DNA from: Biomphalaria glabrata
Taxonomy: Eukaryota > Mollusca > Gastropoda > Planorbidae
Assembly: GCF_947242115.1 (NCBI RefSeq)
Contig: NC_074728.1
Location: 15,261,542-15,325,541, forward strand
Direction of reading: 5' to 3'
DNA length: 64,000 nt
The position numbers were made by a program, and so were the translations under genes. Shown here piece by piece: positions 10,148 through 22,100 of this stretch; position 1 is the stretch's first letter, and every line of letters starts with the position of its first letter. The notes below the pieces were generated by a model, which saw only the letters and a list, made by a program, of their open reading frames with translations, did no database searches and was not told the DNA's origin.

Positions 10148-13100
10148 GTAGGATACAATTTTGACTATTCCAAAGATTGTAAATGTTATACACAATGTCA
10201 TGACCATGCTTTCTTTTTTCTCAATAAAATCTTTTTGTATGAATCATTTACAATACATTCTCTCAGAAAAGATTTTAAAATATTTTCTACTAGCCATATA
10301 TTACCCGTGGTCCACGGGTCTTAAAGGGAAACTCCGATGGTGTTGATGTAATTTTACTCATTATAAGAGAGGTTAAAAAAAGTATTTTTATATTTACCTT
10401 ATATTTTAAAATCTATTGACTTTCTAAATAGTTTTAACACACATTAACTTAATATTTTAACACAACTTTTTTTTCTTTACATTACAGCTAATTTTGCAGA
10501 AGATGTTGTCAAAAAATTGCCCGAAAATTTTCATTGTGGTGTTTATTTTGGATGGGCAAAAATTAAAAGTAATGGCAATGTTTTCAAAATGACCATGAGT
10601 ATTGGTTGGAATCATTACTACCATAATCAAGTGAAAACCATGGTAAGTTTGAGAAAAAAACATTTTTTTGCCACTAGACATAAAACAGAGTTTTTTTGTG
10701 ATATCACACAAATTTAGAGGTGACCACTGACATGTCCATGATGGAGGTAGACACACAGGTTTCACCATTTTCAACAGGATTATCAAACGTTTTTAACTAC
10801 AAGCTACCAACAACTACAATTCTACTTTCCTTCATGTAAAACATGAAACATATTTTCCTGTGATCATCTACACCCAATGGAAGAGGGTTGATAAAAATCA
10901 GTTGATTCAAATATTTCACTGTATTAAGAATTAAGATTACACAGCAGAGAAACCTAATACATGGCTTTATTAAGCTAGAACGACATATGGAATAGATTTT
11001 CAGCCAAAACCTCGTGAACACATTTTACTATGTTTCACAAACATAAATAGTTTTAATTATTTCACCACATTAAGCATATTTTAAAAGTATGCTAGGTATA
11101 ATGCTAAGTTTTATATTATTATTTTACATTATGACAGTATCTTCTTGAAGTGTCAAATATGTCACAAGATGTTCCTGTGATGCCAGGGATTCTTATATTG
11201 ATATTGATATTACATCTAAATATCTTTAGAGATTCAAATAATGAATATCCTTTACTTCAAAATAGAAAACTTTAATTAAAAAACTAGGCATCACTCACGA
11301 TATACAAAATGTACAAATGAAACTGTATCAATTGAATATCTTCTTCAGAGCTCATTATTAAATAAATTCAAACAAATATATTAATTCTACAACTGAAAAT
11401 ATGCGACTTGTCTCTTTAAATTCCATCTGACAATTGACGCTTAAAACCTGCTAAAACCAATCCCCCAATTCTCAGCCGAAACCACGCTCAAATCACGTGA
11501 TCAGATGATGTCTGAGCTCTTCCATCCTTGAATAATCTAGAAAAAAGCTAACTACTAAGGTTACTTCCCGGAAAAGTTAAATTTAGATGCAGCTAGACTG
11601 CTACGTGACATCTATTAATTTTATATTATTATTTTTCTTATATATGTCTGTGCTTTTTTCAAAGCTTTTGTCAACTCACTCTGTTTATCTTGTACACATT
11701 TTTAACACATTAGTGAATCTAGTCATCTAGTCAATGACTTTAACTCTGCTAAGTTGGGCAACTATACTCTAATAGCATTAGGGAATAAGTATTTGCTCCA
11801 ATTTGTCTAGCATATGTAACAAGCAATGTGCCTTTATCTTTGTGTTTTTCTGAGTGTTTAATTAGGTTTTGTTTTTGTATTTGAATATTATGGTTCAGTG
11901 TTTATGTATAATTGCTACTTTACTTTTGAGTCTTCTGTCCTGAAGGGTCTCTAAATTTAATTATTTTACTAAAGTTATTGCTCTTATCAAATGTGAATAT
12001 TCATTTCATATTTCATGTCTGTTCTAGTTTCTGAATGTTTTCTTTAGTTTAGGGGTCCCAAATAGAGGATGTATATTCTAATATTTGCCTAGCCAAGGTT
12101 AACATTTTAGTTTTATGTTCTTATTTGATTTGTATAAATTTCTTATATAAATTTCATTTAATAAACCCAAATGCTTTGTTTGATTTTTCAATAATTTCAT
12201 CATTATATAGTTTGTCCATCGCAGTTCGATGATGACCACTTTTTTATCCAGGGGGCTGAGGGCTTTGCACTGGGGTTTTATGCCTCCTGATGTGGCTGGT
12301 GAGACCTATGTGAGCCCGGAATGTTTGGCCGCACACTGGGCAGGTTATTTCAGCTGGAGCTAGTGTCATTTGCCTTGCTTTTCTTCTCTGGCGTTTTTCT
12401 TCTGCCAGCGTTGTTCTTTTTTCTTCAGCAACCTGTGCGCCAGTTTTTACAGCGCGACGCCATGATGCTCTGTCATGTGCCTCTGTCTCCCAGGTGCCTG
12501 CCTGGGTCTATGCTGAACGCCTTCAGAGAAGCTTTGAGGGTGTCCCTGAAGCGCTTTCTTTGACCACCTTGCGAGCGCTTTCCTTCGCTTAGTTGGCCAT
12601 ACAAGAGTCGTTTAGGAATGCGGTGGTCTTCCATTCTGCAGACGTGACCTGCCCATCGCAGCTGGGACTGCATCAGGATTGTGTGGATGCTTTGCAGACA
12701 CGCTCTTCGAAGGACTTCAGTATCTGGTATTTTGTCTTGCCATTTGACATTTAGTATTTTTCTCAGACATGTCATGTGGAAGTGGTTCAGTTTCTTTGCA
12801 TGTTTACTGTACACTGTCCATGTTTCTGAGGTATAGAGCAATGTAGGGAGGATGACGGCTCTATAGACCCCTAGCTTTGTGTTTGTGGTGATCCCACGTC
12901 TGTTCCAGACATTTTTAGACAGTCTGCTATAGGATGCACTGGGCTTGGCGATACGCAGGTCGATTTCACTATCGATTTTTCCATTTCTGGGGAGTGTGCT
13001 GCCAAGATAGGTGAATTAGTCCACTGCGTTTATATCCTGTCCATTTATAGTGATGCTTGGATCCGAGTAGGCTTTCCCAGGAGCAGGTAAATATATAAGA

Positions 13101-16100
13101 CTTCAGTCTTTTTGTATTAATGGTAAGGCCAAAGTCTGAGCATGCTCTTGAGAAGTCACTGACGATGCTCTGCAGATTATTTTCAGAGCAGGCATTTAGG
13201 GCACAGTCCTCAGCAAATAGCATGTCTCTTATTACTGCTGCATTTGTTTTTTTTGCTTTAAGCCGCTTCAGGTTGAATAGGCCACCATAAAATCTGTATG
13301 ATATATTTATCCCGTTGTTTTCTCTATTTGTAAATGCATCTGTCAGCATAGCGGAGAACATGATACTAAACAGTGTAGGTGCTAGGACACAGCCTTGTTT
13401 TACCCCGTTTGATACTTCGAAGGGCTCTGATGGTTCTCCACTTTCTTGGACACGAGCCTTCATGCCATCATGAAATAGTCTCACTATGGTTATGAATTTT
13501 TGTGGACAGCCATACTTTGACATAATCTTCCAGAGTCCTTCTCTGCTAACAGTGTCGAATGCCTTTGTTAGGTCGACATATATTGAGAACAGGTCAGCAT
13601 TTTGTTCTTGGCATTTTTCCTGGAGCTGCCTTGCTGCAAAGATCATGTCAATGGTTCTACGCTCTTTTCTGAAGCCGCACTGGCTTTCTGGTAGTAGACC
13701 ATGTTCTTTGTGTTGCATGAGCTGATTTAGTAGGATGCGTGCAAGGATTTTCCCAGCAATAGAGAGAAGAGATATTCCTCTGTGGTTGTCGCAGATCTGG
13801 CGGTTTCCTTTTTGCTTGTATAAATGAACAATTGTGGCATCTTTAAAGTCTTGTGGTATTGACTCTTTTTCCCACATAATTAAGAAGAGCTTATGAAGTC
13901 TTTCAATCAGGGCTAATCCACCTTTATTGTAGACCTCTGTGGGAATGGAATCAGCTCCTGGGGCTTTTCCGCTTGCGAGCTGTTGAATGGCAAGATCGGT
14001 TTCCTTTAGAGTAGGGGGGGTCATCCATTTTTTCATTTATTGGTACTTGCTGTAACCTGTCTATGGCCGCTTCATTTATGATGGAAGGTGTATTGAGAAC
14101 CTTTTCGAAGTGCTCTGCCCAGCATTTTAGGATTTCTTCCTTATCTGTCAATAGGATTGTCCCATCAGCATTTAATAGAGGGGATGAGCCTGACTTTGTG
14201 GGTCCATAGATTTCGTTTATGGCATGGTAGAAGTTCTTCATGTGGTGCTTGTCAGCAAATTCCTGTATTGTTTCCACTTTCTTGCTAAGCCAGGTATATT
14301 GCATTCGGCGTAACTGTTTTTACATATTTTTGCAGATGTTAGTGAATGCATGTTTAGTGGACTGGGAGTTTGGGTTGTTCAGATACAATTTATGGAGCTT
14401 GTGCTTTTCGTCTAATAGTTTTCTGATCTCAGTACTGTTTTTATCATTATAGAAACCATCAATAGTAATCATTTCATCATTATAGAAACCATCGATAGCA
14501 ATCATATCTAACCATGATATTTGATATTAAAATTAACAAAGACAAAGAAGGTTAAAATTTTCTTTTTTAAATAAAATAAAAGTGTTTATGGTTACAACAA
14601 TCTCACTAATTCTATTGAATTTAGCATGTTAATATATATATGTGTGCTAAGTTTGAACTTTGTAGCTTGGCGCACTCTTTAGATATTAATTTTCAAATTT
14701 GATGGTTAAAATCTATTTTTAGTAACAACCAACAGTGTGATTTACTGGAAATGGTCAATTTCTGTCTATCACGAGCTATTTTTAGAAGCACACATAGAAA
14801 TTTTTCATTTAGATTAACTTTTATAGTGTTTGAATGCTAGATTATGGAGAGGGAATGTGTCTTTATTATAATGACTTTGTAATCTGCAAATTTTAAAGTA
14901 AAAGTTTAATTACTTTAAAAAATAATATAAAATATTAAAATTTTTTTTTCATATTTTTAGCTCAGCGAACTAATAATTATTATTTTTTTCTGTGTGTTGT
15001 TTTTTTATATTAATATACATGTAAATTAATAGTTAATAAATGAGTACATTATATTTTTAAAATGATGAGCTATTATTGCACAAAAATTCAAGTAAAAAAT
15101 CTTTTAATAACTTCTAAAAAAATCGCAAGGTTTCTTTTTTATTTTATTGTCCGAAGCAAGAAATTTTTCATTTACAATCTAATTTTTAAAGCATTTAAAT
15201 TAAGGCATTTTAAAATGATTAATTGCCAGTGCTCTACAAAAAGGTTAAAACTGTTTTTTATGAAGTTTATGAAACTTATAGTCATTAAATTTTAGGAAAT
15301 ACTTTTCTGCGCAGTGCTATTTTCATTTATAATTTATAAGAATTATCTATCTGATGCATGTAAATAGCTATTTAAATACAGCAGAATTATAATAAAAAAA
15401 AATAAAACACAATACAGATCTCCGATTTGTTTTTTTTTTGTGATTTTTGGGCTCATATGATGACAAAATCACATATATTTTTATTTTTTGTTGAAGGCTT
15501 TTTTTATATATTAATTAACTTTTTTTCAAAGATTTTATTGCTTGGTCTTATTTTTTTTATTTATTTTAACAGAATACTGGGTAATGTAAAAGAGTGTGAA
15601 GTTTCAACCCCATATCTTTAAGACTTTTTATAATACAGTTAATTTAAGTTCAACTGTCAGTTGTTTCGGTCACAGATTTTTTTTTATTTAAAGAAGGCTA
15701 ATTTTTGGCCACTAAAAATTTAATAACTTCCCTCACAATTAACTTAGCAATATAAAATTGGTATCATTGGAAAGCATTTCTCAAGCTCTGTCTAACTAAA
15801 TAGGTTCCATTGCATTGTCATCATTTTGAAATTTTTATCGAAGTACCTAACGTTAGCTAGAATAATTGTAGGAAGTGGTGGGCGCAAATGAGTATTTTCA
15901 GATGATAAATCGTAATCGCGTATTTTCGTGTCCATTTGCATATAAAATACTACGCAAGATACGTATTTGTAGGCAACTCTTGTCTTCAAACTGATTGGAA
16001 ATAAATTTAGTTCTAATTCATTTGACTTTTATAGATCTAGAGGCCTATTGGGTTAAAAACGTATACTAATACGATATCAAGCACTACGAATTTATGTAAC

Positions 16101-19100
16101 TCTAGATTTAGACTTCGAGATCTAGATCCAGTCTTGTTTTCTGGATATAGATGTGACCAAGTGTGTAGGCCTTCTAGATTTAGATTTTAAGATCTATAGA
16201 GAATTAATTTAGATCAAAGTAGATCTAATTATCGATCATGATTTAGTATATTTAGGATCTAGATCTAGATATCTGTAACATGATCTAGATATACTGACTC
16301 AAAAGAATGCTCAGCAACTGCCATCTTATGAAGAAAGGTATTATATTGATCTAGGTCTAGATCTAGTTTTCCAATTTCAGGATAGTAGCCTACAATTCTG
16401 TAGGTTGTTGCGCGCACACGCATACACACACACACATACACACACACACACATACAAACATATATATATATATATGTATATACATTTGTATGGTAGAGAC
16501 GTTTTGAGCTACTGTGAGAATAATAAGTAAATACAAAAATCACTATTGACTTCCGTAAATTGAATATTGTAGCTATAAATTACAGTGAAATTTATCTAAT
16601 AATCTATAATACAGAATAAACTCAACACAATTTGGATATCAGCACTTTATAACTTTAAATGAAAATAAAGAAAAAAAGCAGTAAAACATAGGAACCTATA
16701 CACATTATACACATTTTTATTAAAATAAAATAAAATAATTAAAGACAATTTTGTCTGTATTAATAACCTAAGGGAGCCTATCCGAGCCAACATCAAGTTC
16801 ATGTTTTTCTTTTACCTCCCCTCAAGTTATGTTACGTGATGACTTTTTGTGCCCATGTTCTCATCTGAGATAACAGCTAGATGAGGGGGGGGGGGACAAG
16901 AAGGCTGGACCTCGAAAGTGGGCATGGTCTTCTCGAACTATTCTCGAACCATTTTATTACCCATCACACTGTAGTGCATGAGACCAAAACTACATGCGTA
17001 GCCAAATTATAGACTTTCCCAGTGATCATCTGGTGTAATTATTTTAACAAAATTTTTTTTTTACTATACCTCTATTCAAGTTACTTCATGGAGGTAAGCG
17101 GATGCTGATTTCAAGAATGGCTCTAACGATTTTCCTAGAAATTTAACAGTTGATGTATATTGCTGAGAATACAATTACTAGCTGGTTGCAATTAGCTACA
17201 CAGGGAAAACTCTAGCTTGACCATTATAATTTTTCGAAGTAAAAATAAATAAATGTAAATATGGCTACATACTAAATCTAGGTCTAGATCCTACATCAGT
17301 TTTGAAAGAACTATCGCGTTCTTGAAAGGATTATCGCGTTTGGGAATTTCGAATGTGGGGCTTTATTGATTCATGAATTTAAAATTTAATGTTCAGGAAA
17401 ATTGTGCGCATTGCTTTCCAAGTCAAGATCTAAATGCTTATCATTGGAATATTAAAAGGTGTACTAAATCTATACAGTTGCTTAACCACGGAATCTCAGG
17501 GAAAAGTGGGAAGGGGTGGGTAAAAAAATGTTTTTAGAATCTAACATTCATTAATTTTTAAGAAAAAAAAAAACAATCGATCAATAGGTTGCATAAAGAA
17601 GGTATTGTCTTTTTTAAAAAGTATTTTTAATGTTTTTCTTGTTTTAAATTGAATTATTAAAGTACGGGTATATAAAACTAACTAAAGTACCGGTATCTGA
17701 TAAAGAATAAGGTCAAAAATAATATTTGCCAAATTTTTCCAATAGAGAAGCATCAGTATTGGCTACAACTGACAGACCAAAAAAAAGGAAAGAAAAAAGT
17801 GTAAGGGTCATGGGCTAAATTGTAGAAAGGGTTTCCTAAAAGGGATATACCACATATTTCAACGTAATGACATAAATCTTTTTTTTATATATTCTTAACA
17901 AACTGACTACTTATTTACTTGTGAAAACGAAAGGGTTCACTTTCAGAAGACCAAATACAACCATTATCCTTTTTTAGGACACATTTCAAGTATTGTTGAA
18001 ATAGCATTTTGGAGAGACTGATAGATATTTTGTTATAGTTTTAGTTGTTATTGCTGCTCATTTTTGTTTTAAATATTACTAAAACCTTTTTTTATATATA
18101 TTTTTTATAGGAAACGCATATACTTCATACGTTTGACGAAGATTTTTATGGTGACCACCTGAAAATTATTGTTCTTGGCTACATAAGAGCAATGTTAAAC
18201 TTTAATTCACTAGGTATTTATTCAATATCTTATATATGTTTTAAATTGTTGCATTCATTTTAAGTTTAATACATAATCTCTCATCTAGCCTAAAAAATGT
18301 ATATCATTCAGATACATTTCTGATGACTAATTTAGTTTACTTATAAAGTGAAAAAAAAAAGGAAAAAACAACCAACTTATCCACTTTTGTTGGAAATTAG
18401 AAGACCATAAAATCATATGAAGGAATTTAATATTGTTCATCTGAAATTTAGTCATAAATCAAGACAAAACAAATTAATAGTTAAGAAACAAGTTTTTTAG
18501 AATAGGTTTAGTCAGTTCTATTCACACATTACACACACACTCTCAACTAATTATAAACATATTACTATTATCAACATAATTTGTTAAGGAAATATGACGA
18601 TCTTTGTCTACTTCTTTATCTAAATTATTTTTACAATACCTCTATTTAAGTCAGAACTTCGTGGAACCTGGACACGTATCTCAAAAACTGCTCTAGTTAA
18701 AGAGTTTAATAAATTAAGTTTCAGGAAAATTTTGCGCATTGTTTTCTAAGTCTATATCTAAGGCCTAGCATTGGAATATTATAAAGTGTACTAGATCTAT
18801 ACATTCGTTTAACCAGGATTCTTTCTCGTGAGGAATGGGAATGGGTAAAAATCGTAAAAAAGGTTTTATTGTTTTTTAATCTAACATTATTTTATAATTA
18901 TAAAAGAGAAAAACTTTTGTTCTATAAGTTTTAGTACCAGGTGACTGAGCCTTGCTTGGTTGAATAATTTAATAAGGAAATATATTTATCTAAACTCATT
19001 CTAAAAACATTTTTGTTAAGACAAAAATGAGCGATCGGGCAAATACTATCTATCTGAAGAGTTTCTTTTGTTTTCTTTTAGTTTTAAATGGCATTGTACC

Positions 19101-22100
19101 TGACAATTTGAACAGAAAGTCTCTGAATTCCCCTACAATCTAGAAAAAACGCAGCTCTGGTCGTGTCATTTTACATTGCATCTTTTGCGTAAAATTTTTG
19201 GCTTGGAAGAAAGTCTTTGCAGCGTAACAATTAATTACGTTCAGACATTTAATATTGCAATTAGTGTATTCATTATGGGTTTAGTAAGAAACATCAAATA
19301 ATGCAAAATGTTTAGATTATAGGGTAAAAACATTGCATTAGTAAGCTATTCTAAGGAAGCATTTCCGTATGGCATCTCTGTTACATCGCTATTGCAATTA
19401 TTCATTATGTCTCAACTATGAAACATCAAGTAATGCAAAATCTGTAGGTTATTGGGTGAACTTAGAACTTTGTAACAAAGTAAATTGGCGTATTTTTTCC
19501 TAAGAGACTTAAAAGCATTGCGTTAGTATTGTAAAGAAGTGTTTCCGTGGGGCACCTCTGTTACGCCAACCTTTGGCATATGTACTCTGCCCAGCGTAAC
19601 TGTCAGACTATAAAAGTCCCTCTATACTGTCCATCCCAGCATTCGCAAGAACATTGCTGTTTGTATACAGTCTTACCACTGTATGCCCATGATGGAGTGT
19701 AAACATCTTTAGTAAAAGCTTTCAAGAAGTTTTTGCTTCTTGTATAGTACCCCTGTCTCAGATCCATATAGAAGGGTTGAGAGAAACACTGCTTGGTAGA
19801 CACTGATTTTTGTACAGATGCGGAGCGATTTATTTCGCTACTCTCTCGCTTTGGAGGCGATGTTTTACATCACAACAATGACAAGGAACCGACAATGATT
19901 TCAATAACATAAAATGTTTCACAACTTGTACCACAGATTCGTCTCTGTAACAGTTACTGTAGAATTGTCAATAAATATCAACTTTAATAGTAGCAATCAA
20001 TGACTGTCATGAAATCCTATACATCTGTTCTGGCAATGATAACGACACCACTACAGACAAAATGAACCCAACATTGAAATGGGTAACTCCAACGCTGAAG
20101 TAAATAACAAAGACTCTAACTTTTCATCAAAAACTATACACACCAAAGAATGCGCTTAAAGAATATCATAGCAATATGAAATAAAATGAACCCTAAACAG
20201 AGGTCAAAGAGTCCCACCCACAAAAAATCCAAGGCTGTCCAATAGCTAAAAACCCAGAAGTTTTCAAGACCAAAAGAAATACAGCCCAAGATGGCGAAAT
20301 GCAAGCCTAAGCAAGAGTGGACAAATGAGTAAAAAAAAAAAGTTCCCCTTTCAGACCTTGCGATCTATAGGGCAGATGATGTAATGGTCATCTGTTTCTG
20401 TGGCCCACAGTTAACGAGGCTGTCATGTTGCCAGCACACAATGACCAACCGCCTTTACTTTTCCCTATCCAAAGTCAGGTACCCATTGGAGTAGGGTGGA
20501 CTCAGGAGCGCCTTAAAAGTCCCTATATTCAAAATCCCAGTCTTCACTGAAATTTGAACCCACTTCAGAAGCCAAGTGCTTAACCACAAGGGGACTAAAT
20601 CCATATAAATATACACATCTCTCATTAAGTAGTATTTATTCCCCTCATTTCGAAATCAAACAAAATAATTAATCACCAACAATTAATTAGCTAATAGTTC
20701 AATGAATAATTGTAAAAGGTTTAGTTAAATTGATCCAAGAAAGGGAAAACATGAAGAAACCTTTTACAAGACAGTGAGCTCATGTAAGCTTTGTAAAACT
20801 ATAGAGAAAAAAATAAAATTATACTAAACATTACTCATAACTACTAAACTGAAATCATCCCAATAGTAATATATAAGCCCCTAGCTCTAACAAACTAGAT
20901 CTAACAGCTAGATTCTATTCAATGGAAGCATAAATAAAAGACAAGAGCAGCAGTACAAACTACTGCATAATCAGGAATTATAGCAAGCAGTCTTAACAGA
21001 ACTATAAAAAAACTGCTATCAACAAAACTAAGATTGTGTCTCCCCACAGAGCACTGACCACTAGTCAAAGACAAATGTACCCCAGCCTAGTTATACTTGT
21101 CAGCGTGAACATATTGGAGAACATGACGTCACGGCTCATTTCGATGTCCACACCCAAGTTCCCTACATCTCTAATTTGTATTTAGCCATACACTAAAATA
21201 AAATCAAACAAAACATAAAATTATAAATCGGAATAAATAAAAAGCAAATCCTAAAATTTAAATCGTACAAAAAAATAAAATGAAAGTTTTGTATATTTGA
21301 AAATACAAAAAGGACTAACTAAGGGTTATAGACTACATTACAAATGAAATTAATAAATAACTAATATTCGAACATTGGAACATTGTTGCTACATGGATGA
21401 TATTCATTGATCATTAATTTCGCACACAGGTTCCTTTTACCCCCCTAGACAATAGCTTAGAACCGTTTTTGACAGAATCGCAACCTGGCGACTGCAAATC
21501 AAGAAAAAACGCAAGCTTGCTAACAAACCTTTGTATTTCCCCAAAAGGCCGCTGTCTATATATCTAGCATTATAAAAGATAGCACTAAAATAGGACTTAT
21601 TGTATATTATCTCTTTTCCCCTGAGTGAACTTTTAAAACTTGCCTTACGTCATTTCCGCTTCCCTTGAGACGCTGACTAAATAAAATAAAAAAACAATCT
21701 CCTAATAGCATAAAAAGATAGATCTAGATATATTCTCTGCCTTCAAATGGGGTTTAAAAAAAGCACAATACAACCAAATTGATATTTCTTTTTATTTAGA
21801 GAACATTGTACGAAAATTAATTTAGAGTTGGGATCTGAAATGTAGCATTCAATTTGGGCCTTCGGAAAATGCATTTTTTTAGGCATGAAACGGGCTAAAT
21901 TGTCAATCAATTCTTAAAAGTTAAAAGTTGTCATTGTAATAATAATGACCGAAAAGTTTAAATGCTGTTGTCTGTGTGTGTGTGTTGGAGGGTTGTGTGT
22001 CATGATCTGAATATAATATAGTTTCTTATCTTACATAATACAAGCGTTACTTCAAAAAAAAAAGGTGATTACGTCCTACGCGTCATACATTTGGTCATGC

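Noticed and set aside
10300-10340. Short sequence cccgtggtccacgggt in RFK intron 1, possible regulatory palindrome
   Set aside because: It resembles fragments of dispersed repeats and lies next to no other signal; not supportable as a site.
15062-15621. Two frames rich in Lys/Phe in RFK intron 2
   Set aside because: AT-rich DNA readily gives such frames; no splice sites or family match support them.
16265-16543. 92-codon frame rich in Val, Cys and Tyr
   Set aside because: It is produced by the CA/TA microsatellite at 16413-16478.
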